From Vespula vulgaris (Eukaryota; Arthropoda; Insecta; Hymenoptera; Vespidae): a stretch of DNA of 64,000 nt. Both the position numbers and the translations under genes were made by a program. The notes beneath the pieces were generated by a model, which was given only the letters and a program-made list of their open reading frames with translations, had not been told where the DNA came from and did no database searches. This document shows, piece by piece, positions 11,010-24,025 of this stretch (position 1 is the first letter of the stretch; every line of letters starts with the position of its first letter). The stretch covers positions 456,001 to 520,000 of the forward strand of contig NC_066597.1 of the NCBI RefSeq assembly GCF_905475345.1, given 5' to 3'.

Positions 11010-12503
11010 TTAAGAAATAAGAAAGTCTAATGCTCTATCTCTATCAATATCGCATTTTAATAATGCCATAGATGCTTGATCTTCTGGAAATCCTAAATCT
11101 TTCAATGTGCATAAGTTTTTATAATATATTCTTGCTTTATTTGGATCATAATGTGTTAATGCAAGTGCTTTTTCTGCATCTTCTCCAGACATACCAGTCT
11201 CCTCTAAAGACTGAATAGCTAGAAGATATTCTACAACCTTTTTATTGTCTTCACCACCGAGATCGCATATAGCACGTGCAGCTCGTGATAAAGAAAATCC
11301 CATATCACTTAAATGTTGAGCTAATTTCTGATCTTCTCCTTTTAAATTCGAGAGTGGATTTGTATGATTTACACTATTTGACACTAATGTACGTTCGTGT
11401 TTATGTTTGTTGAACGAATCTGCATCTGGACTCTCCAAATCAAGCCAAGGTTTCCAGTTCTGTTACATGTAACATAGACAATATAAAATATAAATTTATA
11501 TATATTTAAAATTTTATAATGTATTTTTTTTTACCTCCATTGAAGGCCGTTCCAATTCCCTTTGAAGTTCTTGTACAATTGTTGACACACTGCGATGCTT
11601 AACATTAACGTTTTTGTCAGCATTTTCTTCACTTTGTGCATTAATATTTACATCTTCTTCTTTTTCTTCCTCACAAACCACAGCCTGTTCTTCGATAGTT
11701 AATTCGTTTATAATATTTTCTAACTTCGCAGATGGTATCCATTGCGATGTAGGTTGCAATACCTACAGGCATAAAGCACTGTAAATGCAAGATGCTAATT
11801 ACAAGAAATATATTTTTTATATGTAATTAGAACGACTATATTTATTATCCAAGTAAAAACTTTTCTCTTAATTTGAACAAATTTTACCAACCTGTGCAAG
11901 TTCTTCCATATCATTAATAGTTTTTAATTCCATATTATCAAAAGGACTGCTTGTATCATTATCAAAATCTGCAAAGTCAAGTCCATTAGCTTGTACATGA
12001 TTCTGCAAATCATTGGCTGGCGGAGACAAGGGTTGAGGAGTAAGTATAGTAGTTTCTGGTGGTGGAATAACTTTTACTGGTGGTTGTTTTACTGTTTCTG
12101 TCGGAAGAGGTGGAGGTGATGGTGGAGATTCCTCCTTTTCTCTTTTCTTTTTTTCTTCTAACCGAGCTATACGTGCCTTAACATTTGCTTCTCTGGCTTT
12201 ACGCCATTCTGCCATCTTATAAAAGATAAATAATTTCATTAATTTTCAAAGTAAAAATTACAAATAAGATTTAAAAAATATATGAAATATTTCTAAATAG
12301 AATAAGAACTGTACCTTTTCGAGGACGGATTTTTCTAAGCTGAAATTATACACTAATTTCGATATATCTGGTAATTTATTATTATACACTGCGGGCAAAC
12401 CAACTTTTCGTGGTGGCTTGTATGCTTCCACAATTTTAACATGAACTCCATCCATGTACGATGCAACAGAATCACATTGTGCCGAAAATGAGGGCCGAGC
12501 CAT
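11010..12503 (-). CDS. Ubap1: UBAP1, ESCRT-I subunit
   Basis: Four minus-strand exons, 12503-12315, 12215-11892, 11762-11535 and 11459-11010, all in phase 0, encode 396 aa. The N-terminal UMA region is recognisable: YMDGVHVKIVEAYKPPRKVG followed by the YNFSLEKSVLEK motif seen in human UBAP1. A charged coiled region and a Pro-rich linker follow, then FADFDNDTSSPFDNMELKT, matching the vertebrate DPFDNLELKTID block. The C-terminal ~110 residues form the tandem UBA-like (SOUBA) domain, with LSDMGFSLSRAARAI and LKDLGFPEDQASMAL repeats. UBAP1 joins TSG101/VPS37/VPS28 on endosomes and binds ubiquitinated cargo for lysosomal sorting. It is shorter than human UBAP1 (502 aa) because the central linker is reduced. 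Confidence 0.92.
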
Positions 12504-13302
12504 AATAGCCGTAAAAATTTAAGACAGCAGTATTTCTAATTTTATTTTATTACGAATTTATAGCGATGATCAAATATTTTTTCTTTAAACGTAGCATTAT
12601 AACCTAAATTATATCATGACAAATATCTAGCTGTGGATATTTCGTTACATATTAAATTCTTATAAGACTTCTAATAAATGATAAATTTTACAATTGGAAT
12701 CTAATGTAGTTTTATTATACAATAATTCGTATTAATAAGCCAAAATTGAAAATACTTCTTTTAATTTGACAACTCATCACCTCGATGCTATCATTTTCTG
12801 TTTGCTTGCGATGATTCGATCCAGGAAAGCCAAGTTGATAGAAAAATAATAAAAGTTTCTTTTGTACCGTTATTGTCGACAGATTCGCTAGTGTCGCTAA
12901 TAAAATATAAACAAAAATATTGCATAGATAAAAAAAAAAGTAGTAACAATTGATAATACACGTAACTACTCGACAGTTCCTAAGTACATTAAAATGATGT
13001 CATCGCGCGCGTTTAGGTATCGTTTAAATATAAAAATAATAATTATATCAAATGGTCTGTAATATATACATTGATCAATATAATACAGTATTTATTTTAA
13101 ACGATGTTTTATCTTAATTAGTATCTCACTACTATTATTATATTACTATTAGTATAAAAATGTATTAAACTTTCGTTTAATTTTTGGAAAGTTGGTAGAC
13201 CTGATTTAGTTCAGACATCATTCAGGAAACAATGTGCATATAATATGCGCCTGTTGATATTAAATGAAGATATTTTGTGATTGAAGATAAATAAATATAA
13301 AC
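12504..13302. promoter_or_regulatory. divergent promoter between UBAP1 (-) and DDX47 (+)
   Basis: An 800 bp head-to-head spacer with no coding frame, mostly AT-rich with a short CpG cluster near 13003-13012. Both start sites should lie here, but I cannot place them. Confidence 0.4.
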
Positions 13303-15333
13303 ATGAGTGAAAGTACTGATGTAAAAAATAATGAAGAAGACAATGTAGTAGTTACTTGGAAAGATTTGGTAAAAACATTATTCACATGTGATCGAAATTA
13401 TAACCTTGAAATATTGTGATTGACACATTGTTATTTATAGTTCTTTTTTTTTATCTAAATTTTATTACAGCTTCAATTAATAATTAATCTTTTTTAGTGG
13501 CAAATAAAAATTTTTAACTTAATATTTCCTTTTCACAGGGTATAGTAGAAACCCTATGTAAAGCTTGTGAAGATTTAAAATGGGAGAAGCCAACTAAAAT
13601 TCAAAAAGAGGCAATTCCTTTAACACTTCAGGGTAAATTTAGTAAAGAAAAATTGATTTAATTATCACAAATATATATATATATGTATGTTTTATTTATT
13701 TATATAATTTTTAGGTAAAGATATAATAGGCTTGGCAGAAACAGGATCTGGTAAAACAGCAGCTTTTGCACTTCCTATATTACAAGCTTTATTAGAGAAT
13801 CCTCAAAGATATTTTGCTTTAATATTAACACCTACCAGAGAATTAGCATTTCAAATTTCAGAACAATTTGAAGCACTAGGTATAAAATTTATATCTTTAT
13901 CTTACAAAAAATTTTAGAACAATTATGTAAATTATGTTATATCTTAGGTTCAAGTATAGGTGTAAAATGTGCAGTAATAGTTGGTGGTATGGACATGATG
14001 TCACAGGCTCTAATATTAGCAAAAAAGCCACATATACTTATTGCTACACCTGGAAGATTAGTTGATCACTTAGAAAATACTAAAGGCTTTAATTTACGTT
14101 CTTTAAAATTTCTGGTAAATAATTATGGTCTTTATATACCACAAAAACGATTTTATTGTAATATATTTTTTAATTTGTAAGGTAATGGACGAAGCAGATC
14201 GTATTTTAAATATGGACTTTGAAGTTGAAGTTGATAAAATTTTGAGAGTTATTCCACGTGAAAGGCGAACACTATTATTTTCAGCTACAATGACGAAAAA
14301 AGTACAGAAGCTGCAACGGGCTTCTTTGCGCAATCCAGTTAAAGTTGAAGTGTCTACTAAGTATCAAACAGTTGATAAATTACAACAATATTATATATTT
14401 ATACCTGTCAAATTCAAGGTAAATATATAGTACTGAATTAAGCATATATATTACAAAAGTACATAGATTATTTTAAGGCTTATAAAAAAAATTTCAGTAT
14501 AAGAATAATAAACTGTGTAACAATCCAATTTCATAACAGGACGTATATCTGGTACATATCTTGAATGAATTAGCTGGTAATAGTTTCATGATATTTTGTG
14601 CAACTTGCAATAATACAGTAAGAACAGCATTACTATTACGTAATTTAGGATTTACGGCTGTACCTTTACATGGGCAAATGTCACAGAATAAAAGGATTGC
14701 AGCTCTTACAAAATTTAAAGCCAAGAATAGATCTATACTTATCTCTACAGATGTTGCTAGTAGGTAGGTAAATAAATTTTTCATAAGTCAATAACGTATT
14801 ATTTAGAAAGAGGCATACAAATTTTTATAATATTTTACAGAGGTCTCGATATTCCTCATGTTGATATAGTAATAAATTTTGATATACCTACGCATAGTAA
14901 AGATTATATACACAGGGTTGGTCGAACTGCACGTGCAGGTCGTTCAGGGCGCTCAATTACATTTGTAACGCAATATGATGTTGAACTTTATCAAAGAATA
15001 GAACAATTAATTTCAAAACAATTACCCCTTTATGAAACAGAGGAACAAGAAGTAATGCTACTACAAGAACGTGTAGCAGAAGCTCAACGTATCGTAAAAA
15101 TGGTAATTGTAAAGAATCTTTAAAAATAGAAATAATGTAAAAAAAACGAAGAGAAATATTATATTTTTAATCAACTTTTATAGGAATTGAAAGATTTAGA
15201 GGATAATAAAAAGTCCGGTAAACGAAAAAAACGTGCAAATATGGACAATGAGGATGATACAGAGCAATCATTTGGAGTTAGAAAGAGAATAAAAGGCAAG
15301 GGAAAGGGAAAAGGAAAAGGAAAAGGTAAATGA
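13303..15333 (+). CDS. Ddx47: DDX47/Rrp3 DEAD-box RNA helicase
   Basis: Eight exons, 13303-13368, 13539-13632, 13715-13879, 13948-14114, 14182-14418, 14540-14763, 14841-15102 and 15184-15333, give 454 aa (human 455). All helicase motifs are present: the TWKDLG plus TKIQKEAIP Q-motif region, AETGSGKT (about 61-68), PTRELA, TPGRLVDH, MDEAD (166-170), SAT, STDVASRGLDIPHVD and HRVGRTARAGR. The tail NELAGNSFMIFCATCNN and the Lys/Gly-rich C-terminus (a KG repeat) mark it as DDX47/Rrp3 rather than other DEAD proteins. It is a nucleolar helicase for pre-18S rRNA processing and 40S assembly. The ATG at 13303 gives the normal family start. It is head-to-head with UBAP1 and convergent with CNOT3. Confidence 0.96.
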
Positions 15334-15407
15334 TTTTAATGGAACGAGATATTTGGGTCAATTTTGTTCAAGTAACGAGCAAATTGTTCAAGTAACACTC
15401 GTGTCTT

Positions 15408-15413
15408 AATAAA
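15408..15413 (+). terminator. poly(A) signal of DDX47
   Basis: AATAAA 75 nt downstream of the DDX47 stop, followed by T-rich sequence near 15430-15470. Confidence 0.5.
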
Positions 15414-16474
15414 TAATGTAAACGCGACACAAAACTTTTATTATCATCGTTATTTTTTATTTATAAACCACTCCACCATTTCCCTCATATGAATATTTGA
15501 CCCAGACTTATAGCCTTTATATATAATTTTCAAGTACTTTAATTTACAAAATCTTTTTTTATTCAATTTCAAAATTTCTAGTTTAACAGTATGGTGGAAA
15601 TGAGCTTCCTGATGTGTTTATCACTTACCATCACGCGAATTTCAATGTACAAGAATATTTGGGATGAACTGCGATAAAGATTATGCAGAATAAATGTATG
15701 CATAAGTAAAAGGCTAAGAAATAAGGACAATCTTTATAATACTGAGAAAATTAGCATTGTATTATAATGATTTTAAGTCTTTTCACAGAGCGAATAATAT
15801 TTATCTTTCACTCGAATAATCACAATAAAATATGTAATAAAAATCACAACTTTTACCATTGCCATTTATCATCTGCAATAAATCTGTTAGATGAAATTAA
15901 TAAAACACCGAGGCAAAATATTATTATATGGTCAATATGTCTACTTGCACGCTTTGAATAAGATATAAAGTAAGATTGATAAAGCAGAATCCTGTTTATA
16001 AAAAAATGCGAGCTATAAAGAAAATCATGTATATAGATAAATAGAAAACTATTTAAAAGATATTATGAACATTATGTATAATGAACACAGCAAACTATTG
16101 CAGAATTGATTGATAAATTTCTCTCTAAGTTTCTTTAAAAATGATCAATACAACTCTATGCTTGTTTTAAGACAAAGATTAAGGGAACAATTATTGTTCC
16201 ATTAAGTATTTATAATTACAGTGATTTCTAAAATCTAATAAATTGTTATTAATTGTATAAAGTAGCAATAAATCCTTTAGTCTTTACTTGTATAACAGTT
16301 TAGTTTTGACATAATGTGCATTAGAAAATATTGTGATGCTGCTTAAAGTGAAAATTTTCAAGTATAGATAAATACATCTTTAAAAATACAATTAATTAAA
16401 ATGGTGCTATATAAATTGTAACTCTTAATTATCTATCCTGATTATTAATGCATTATTAACAAGCGCAATGCTGT

Positions 16475-16476
<2 letters not shown>

Positions 16477-16524
<48 letters not shown>
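16477..16524. repeat. (TA)n microsatellite
   Basis: About 48 nt of uninterrupted AT/TA dinucleotides. It is self-complementary, so it could extrude a hairpin or cruciform. Confidence 0.95.
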
Positions 16525-16527
<3 letters not shown>

Positions 16528-16656
16528 CAAAGTTATCAGTATAAGAAAGTGTATGACACATCACAAAACTTTGCTGAACATGCTAAGAATAATAAATTCA
16601 TATTGAACTATACATGTGCAAACAACCTTTCACTGCAATATCATCTTTTTAGAAGC

Positions 16657-16659
<3 letters not shown>

Positions 16660-16702
<43 letters not shown>

Positions 16703-16710
16703 CACACACG
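16660..16710. repeat. (TA)n(CA)n compound microsatellite
   Basis: TA repeats for about 35 nt that pass into a short CA run. It lies 135 nt from the preceding TA array and could pair with it. Confidence 0.9.
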
Positions 16711-18110
16711 CATTTGGTTGCTATTTGAAGTAAATTGAAAAAATGCATTAGGTGGGTTCATCATGCAAATATCCATCGCTGCATTTTTGTAACAGGAATT
16801 TCTGCTTAAAGTATATTTACGCTTTAATCAATATTTAGATTAAATCTCTATACTAATCGAACGTACGAGAATCTCCATCTTATTATCACTAAATGATGTA
16901 AGTTTAATCTCGTTGTCGAGGGCGTTTATAATAACGAACAGCGCGCGTGCAAGCGATCACTTCAGTCTCTGAAGCAAAGACTTTGTCTGAAGTTATTTAT
17001 TCCAAATGCCGATACTGTTAACACTGCTCGATATGAGAAAATACATATCAAAAAAAGAAGAAAAAGAGAAAGTATACTTTGTTAAATTTTCTTGTATATT
17101 AAATATTTCTTCCAATCCTATATTCCCTCGGTGGCAAAGTACCGACAGTTATAATAAATAAATTCGTACAATGTGACTCTGTCTCCTTTTAAAATATATA
17201 AATACATATGTATTAGCGATTATCACGAGTCGTCATTCGACGAACACACAGTTGTCGCAAAATACTCGAAAGAAAATGTATTAAATTTGAAATTACAAGG
17301 CGTGTGGCGAAAGTAGTCTACTCTAGTATGCTACTATTTTAATATTTAATCAGTTTTAGACCTTACGACGAGCTCGGGTCTCTTTAATCGTTAAAACGAA
17401 TATAAGTAAACTAATCGAGCAGAATCTAATGGATGGAATGTTCCAAATACAGGTCAAGATGTGCCAGAAATTGAAACAACTTAGGTTTCATTTAAATGAG
17501 AAATAAAATATATTCCATAATATTATTATTCACTATTTCTACACATTCTGTACAGTAATTCAATTTAAGGGTTTTATACCTCAATATACTTTATACAAAA
17601 AGGCTACTTATAATCTAACATTAAGACATACCATAGCATGAGCGCCCTCCATCTTACCGCTAAACGGCAGATGGGCCGCGCGCATGTTTGTACTGGTATT
17701 ACGGAGTCAGTCGCCAGCGAGTATAACTTCTTCCTCTTGTATCACACACCTGCACACTAAATTGTTGAAAGTGTGTCTCTGGTGCCATTCATACCATTAT
17801 CATTTATAATTACAATTTACTGTCCCCAATAAACGTACTCCATTACTTCACTTTTGTTTACATTCTCGAAAAGGAATAGGGGAGATTTACCATCGCAACG
17901 TCGAAATATAATGAAGTGCCTTCATTGCCTGCTATGCACAAGTTCGTATCTTTGTTTTTTGCTTAACTTTTCTGAGATACTCTTTACCAATAAATAAAAT
18001 TATATTTTGTGAAAATATAGAATCGTAAAAAATAAAATCTGTCTTTTCAGTTTTGGATAATATCGGTACAGAAATAGTGCATTTCAGAGACTCCACAAAT
18101 AATAGATCTG

Positions 18111-21100
18111 TTAATTCAGGTCTCTGTCCTCTAAGTACTTGTACTCAAAAGTAAAGCCTTCTTTCTTTCTTTGTCCCCACTTTTCATAATCAAAATAGAT
18201 GTAGGTTCCCTGTAATATAAACAATTACTTTCAATATACTTCTTCAGACATGTAGAACATAAATAATAAATAAAATAAGATCTTTTGAAATACAATTATA
18301 CGCTTTATTATCGTATGAAAAGATGATATCTTATTCTATCTTACTACTGCTAAATTCATTTTATTAGCACAATTTTGTATGATATAGTGATATAATCAAC
18401 GGGACAGTAACCTGTTCATATTCTTCATTAATAACCTTAGGCTCTTCGTGTCTTTGAAACCACATCATGTATTTTGTATGAAACCTCCAACTTTGTTTTT
18501 TCAGAGCTTTCGCCGCCAAATATTGACCCTTGGAACCTTCCATGTAATAAAATATAAAAAACAATGTTTCCGTAGAAAGACGTTGGAAGAATTCTACAGT
18601 ATCCGAATGAGGAAGCTGTACCTGCGTAAGAAAATATTGCAAACATCAAATTTTGAAATTCCACCTCGTGTCATTTTATCACTCTTTTACACACCTGTTG
18701 ATAGTAAGGTGGCGTAGGACACAAATTTCTTGGCAAATACGATCGTAAACGTTCGGAATCTGAAGGATGAGGCATATGATAATAAGCAGCTTCCATCATT
18801 TGAAACTGTAACTGGTGTTCCTTTTGCAAAGGTACCGGCCCCAGTGGTGCTACGCCAAGTAAAGGTGGAATGTGTGCTTCCGAAGTGGCGTTGTTACTAT
18901 TGTTTGCCTTCGCACTGTCAAAGATGTTTCTATTCGGCTCAGACGGTGGTATTTCCAGACCTGCTCGGACAATGACTTGTTGGGCAATAGATTTTAGAGA
19001 GGACATGCCATCAGGAAGTTTAGGGATGAGACCATTGGCAGTCGATGGCGCTGGCGAGCATGAATTCGCAGGCAGAGGCGAAGACCTAGTGCTAACCGAA
19101 GATTGTGGCGAAGAAGACGGTGGGATGGGTGTTGTCATTTCTGCTTCACTATTGTGATTTTGACTTTGCTGACTATGTAGTATATGAGTTGTCTGAACAG
19201 GTGCTGGATTGTTATGTTGCTGCGAGATCGATTGTTGCACGTTCGAAGTAACACTGGATGTAGACGATGATGACAATAATCCGTTTTCACTGCTATGAGC
19301 TGTAAATATTAATGAATTGCCTAATATTAAAAGAATATATTGTAAAAATTCTTGAATTATATTAATAAATATTATTAACTACAATTATATATATTACAAG
19401 AAATTCTAGCACATTAAGATAGTAAAAATATAATAAGAATGAGGTATTACTTACATGATGTTTTACTAGAGGTAGAATGGATGGCTTGTGAATTACTATG
19501 CGAAGCAGCTACTGTGGCAAAATTTCCAGCATTAGTTGTTGCAATATGATTACTAGTGGAACTAGGCGAGCTATGGCTAGATGTCATGGGAATGGTCTTG
19601 CTTGGAGTGCTGCTTGATAACAAATTCGACTTTATAGTGGCAGTGCTTCCCGTGGTTGGAATGCTCGCTTGAGAATTTATTAACGGCCTGACTGCTGTTG
19701 GTTTTACAGGCTGGAATTATAAAAGAACTATTATCGTATCTATGAAATAATTATTCCCGTTGCAAAATTAATGAAAATGCATACCTTTGTTTTTTTATCT
19801 ATATCTGTGGAACTATCACTTGAATGGTTGTGCATGGTGGAACTCAATGGCGGTGAAGGTATTGGTGAAGTACCGGAGTTAGTCGAGGTTGGTGTACCTC
19901 CAGTCTCATTGCTATTGTTACTATCTGTTGTTGCCGCGGAGGGAATACCAACCCCAGACAACTCTACTTCATCAAGACCAATAATATCATCATAAATGTA
20001 TTCGTTTTCCTCAAAGTCAGGCTCTTGAGATGATTCAATATAATATTCAACGTCGTCTTTTATCCTCTTGATCTATTAAAAATTCGATATTAAGCTTTAA
20101 TATATTTGCATTACAAAAAATCTTCAATTATTCCTATACAAGCATGAATGCAAGGAGACAATTCGAATAGCAAAAACTAATTAAAAGTTATTCTTCTGTC
20201 AAAAAAAAAAAAAAACTCACTGTATCAACTTCAACAGACATATTATCCAACATGCGCAATAATGTCTCCAATTTACGGATATGGTAACGATGCTTATCAA
20301 GTTTTGCTTTTAGTTCATCCATTCTATCCTGTTTATCTTTATCTAACCTTTTTTTCTTTCCTGCTAGTAATGATTCTATCTCTGATTCAAATGTATCCAG
20401 CTAAATTAGAATGAATCATCAGCATATTAGAATAAGTAGGGTAATATTTGTAAATGTCTTAAAAATAATCAACTCTCTACCTGAAGGTTTAAAGCATCTA
20501 TCGAATTTGCAAGCCAATTGCTAACTTCTTCCCTTTCTTTCTGGGCTGGATCAAGTTTTTGCGCTGCACCTAAGCCTTCCTTGGAATAGGCCTTGGTTTT
20601 TGTTTCTCTTTCAACAACCTTAAACCTTTCCATTTGCTGCAAGAAAATATCATAGTATAATACTTGCAACATTATGTTGTAACATAATATTTTGTAAATA
20701 TATATTTTATTCATGCAGTATACTCACAGTCTCAATTAACTTCCTGTAATCAAGAAGTGTGCTTTTATCCTTAATTTCACCAGATGCGATCCAACTTTTA
20801 ATCTGATCGCGTAACCTCTGAAGTTTTTTGATTTCCTTTTTAAGATCCGCCTCATATTTCTCCTTCTGATTGCTATTAGTGGCATTATGAACTTTTTGCC
20901 AAATATCTTCAAAGGTTTCTACACCCTCTGTCACTTTTTTAAGGCACCGATCTATTTCACCTATAAAATGAAAATAAAAAATAGAAAGCTTATTTAATAA
21001 GTTATATATATATATATATATTGGAAATAAAATATATATTTAATATATAGATAATATTATTAATTGTAAACAATGATACTTTAAGTTACATAAAATGAAT

Positions 21101-21562
21101 ATATGTATGTTAATGCAAATAAATAAAGTAATACAACTAAATTACTACATATCATCATATAAGCAAGAACAAAAAATGGATTTGAACATGTCGCTTTAAA
21201 GGTTATGCATTAGTGTATATTAATATTATAATTGTCTGATGTTAGCAGTAATAAGTATTGTAAAAAAGCAAAGAGATGTGTAAAATAAATATAAAAAATA
21301 AGAACAGAATTCACTGTTCCATTACACTTTAATACTTCTTAACAACTGTCAGAAGGCAAAGTCAATATGCAAATAAATAAAATGAATCAAAGTAATACTG
21401 CTTTTATGCAGTAAATGTAGTCTTTGATAATCAGTTTGTAAGTTTGATAGAAGAAACAGATAAAAGTGAATCTGTAGTGATACAGAGCCATAACAAAATT
21501 TCTGAATGTAAACATGCTGGAAACATTTTCTCCTCACCTTGCAACTTTCTCGTCGCAGCCAT
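18111..21562 (-). CDS. Cnot3: CNOT3, CCR4-NOT complex subunit 3
   Basis: Nine minus-strand exons, 21562-21538, 20960-20728, 20636-20481, 20400-20221, 20072-19785, 19710-19455, 19299-18695, 18621-18412 and 18209-18111, give 683 aa. The first coding exon is only 25 nt (MAATRKLQ). Residues 1-240 are the Not3/5 N-terminal coiled coil (GEIDRCLKKVTEGVETFEDI ... MERFKVVERETKTKAYSKEG). A Ser/Thr/Pro/Asn-rich linker follows. The C-terminal NOT box runs from PPYYQQVQLPHSDTVEFFQR to FDYEKWGQRKKEGFTFEY and the final LEDRDLN. The protein scaffolds CCR4-NOT, linking deadenylation, repression and codon-dependent decay. The penultimate exon ends with a weak GTTACT donor, yet the joined frame matches the family exactly. 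It is head-to-head with CAMLG. Confidence 0.96.
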
Positions 21563-22591
21563 GGCTATGTAAACATGTGATACAATGATTCATGCATAGT
21601 CTAGACGTAATGGAAAAAAAACGGAGCAATTTTTTGGAACAAATAATCGCTGAAGTATTATTCCCAGTATAATATGGGAGGCTCGGCCACAAGATGGCTT
21701 CCGTTTTCAAATGACAACGTCCTACTGTCCGTGAGCGAGCTGTGCTCAAACCACATTCAATTTTTCCCGATTTTTAACCTTTTCCAAATAAGGCAAACGT
21801 TATGTCTGTCCAAAAATTGACAGCACATAAAATACACAAAAAATGGTAGCATCAACAAAGAATATATATGAACTACTTAACAAACGGGACAGTATATTTA
21901 TGCATTGGCGCATTCACACACATTCTATCTAACGCACATACTTATTCTGAATGTGTTCCTAAAACAATTCAATCAGGCCTATCTTATGCTATATTCATAT
22001 CAATGCATGATTTTAAATATATTGAAAGTCTATTACATTAAATTACGTTTTTCTTACGTTTGGTATATTATTTGATTTATTCGCCATAAATAAGCTATAT
22101 TTTACGATAATATTTAAATAAGAAACAAAAAAAAAGTAGTTGCGTAATACATTGTGTGGTTATGAAGATGTGTAATGTTTTTATCAATATAATTAATTGA
22201 ATTACATTTTTTATTGCTAGATACGGATCAAATCATTTTCAAATATTTATTGTAAATTAATATTTTTATATATTTTTCTTTTCAAATTTACCGCCAATTA
22301 TTTAAGAATGAAATGCGATGTGAGAATACACATGTACGTTTATAGAGATTATGATTGGATGATAGTTTATATAAAATTTTTAAGTCTTGCAATGATTCAT
22401 GGATTTGTATAGTTAAAGGTATATAATCTGTAATATATACACATTTGGGAATATACGCAAAATCTGAACCAATTATAAAAATTCATTTGATGTTTACTTT
22501 TGTTTTTTAATTTTATAGAAGTAATGATTCAAAAAATAAATTATATAAATTGTGTTGTAAATATCAGCAAGCAAAGCTTATTACAATAATC
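21563..22591. promoter_or_regulatory. divergent promoter between CNOT3 (-) and CAMLG (+)
   Basis: A 1 kb head-to-head spacer. Close to CNOT3, 21690-21702 reads CAAGATGGCTTCC, a YY1-like housekeeping motif, inside a GC-richer patch to about 21740. The rest is AT-rich, with no coding frame. Confidence 0.45.
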
Positions 22592-24025
22592 ATGGATGAA
22601 ACAATCGCCAAGAGGGAAGCAAGAAGAAGACGAATTTTAGAAAATTCCGAACGTCGTTTACAAAAAATTACTGGAAAAAATAACGGAAATGAATGCAAAG
22701 GTAAAAATTGAAACATTTTTGTTAATCATAGCTAAGAAAGTATATTTTTAAATTATCTAGACATTTGTTGAGATAATCTTGATTTTACAGTAAAACAAAT
22801 GTTTTTATTTTATTTCCTTTATTGTTCATAAAAATAATTGGAATATAAATTTTTTTAACGTCAACATTATTTTATCATTGCATCGTTTTATTGTTTTGTT
22901 CTTATAATCGATGCAACTATCATGAGCAGTGTTAAGTTATATATTTGATATACTATCTAATAAAAATATACTTATAGTTATATAGTTAATAAAAATTAAT
23001 TGGATTTCTTTTCAGATACATCAACTAAATGTACTGCTTTAGATGTATATGCAAATGTATTAGACTTAGAAGTAAATGGTATATCTGTAAACAAAGGACT
23101 TATTCAAGATAAAAATGATACTTTATATTTTCAAGGTAAAGTTATATTATACATATAAACATGTTACTTATTATTTATTTTTTGACAAAACTTGTATAGC
23201 AATCAAATTTTCAATACCATTATATACAGGTGATAATATTACAAAAAACAAAGATAAAACAAATATGGAATCATATTTTGGTTTAAATAATGAAGATACT
23301 TCTTTTGTATTGAGCAATTCATACAAATGTAATGATATAACAAATGACAAACTTGATTGTACAAATAATATATCAAATTTAAAGCATGTTGGTTATCACA
23401 ATGAAAGTACAGATTATATACAAGAGAAAAATTCTACTAATTACCAAATACAACACAATGTATGCAATAAAAGTATACTATCCTCTAATTTATTATCTAA
23501 TCATATAAGTTATATTGTGTTAGCAGCTATAGTTAACATTCTATTATTATTTAAAATGGATCATCTGTTTGGAAAGGTATTGGTATTATAGTATATTATT
23601 ACATTATATTATATTATATTATATTATATTATATTATATTATATTATATTATATTATATTATATTATATTAATATTATCTAATATTGTATCTTTCATAGT
23701 GCATGTAGATTATACATATTATGAAATAATATATACAATAATTATTATTTTTCAGTATATTGTTATACCCTATTTTATTATGATGCTTGGACGTTTATGT
23801 GCCCGTAATAACATTCAAGAACCACAACATGGAAGTCCTTTAATTGCTACTTTGATATTGTGTAATATTAAGCCTGTGCTAACTTATCGACTTGTAAGGG
23901 CAATAAGCATTCTTACCTCAATCATTACAGATTTAGCATTATATATTTTCAGCTTTACTTTAATCTATTGTGCAATTACATATTATTTACAAGATTTCAA
24001 TATTTTAATTGCATCAAGTATGTAA
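22592..24025 (+). CDS. Camlg: CAMLG/GET2-like tail-anchored protein insertion receptor subunit
   Basis: Four exons, 22592-22700, 23016-23135, 23230-23576 and 23756-24025, encode 281 aa (human CAMLG 296). The N-terminus AKREARRRRILENSERRLQK is the basic GET2/CAML motif that recruits the GET3/TRC40 ATPase. A poorly conserved, Asn-rich cytosolic linker follows. Three hydrophobic segments come last: around ISYIVLAAIVNILLLFK, YIVIPYFIMMLGRLCA, and LALYIFSFTLIYCAITYY near the C-terminus, matching the three-TM topology of CAML. With WRB/GET1 it inserts tail-anchored proteins into the ER membrane. The linker shows no similarity I can recall, so the call rests on the N-terminal motif and the topology. 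Intron 3 contains a pentanucleotide array. Confidence 0.82.
23602..23672. repeat. (ATATT)n pentanucleotide array
   Basis: About 14 near-perfect copies of a 5 bp AT-only unit, filling almost half of the 179 bp third intron of the CAMLG gene. Confidence 0.95.

Larger units (their letters stand above)
15414..18110. other. 2.7 kb convergent spacer with TA arrays and CpG-rich patches
   Basis: The sequence between DDX47 and the CNOT3 stop has no supported coding frame. Part is probably the CNOT3 3' UTR. It contains two long TA arrays (listed separately), a CpG-rich patch with a TTCAGTC initiator-like motif near 16930-16975, and a second patch at 17640-17720. The second patch has a minus-strand AAGATGGAGGGCGC (YY1-like) next to a CGGTAAG donor-like site. 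These look like promoters although no protein gene starts here. Confidence 0.45.

Noticed and set aside
16468..16728. 86-codon plus-strand frame across the TA arrays
   Set aside because: It is made of translated TA repeats (alternating Ile and Tyr) plus a random insert; no gene features.
18448..19157. Plus-strand frames opposite CNOT3
   Set aside because: Antisense shadows of the certain CNOT3 exons.
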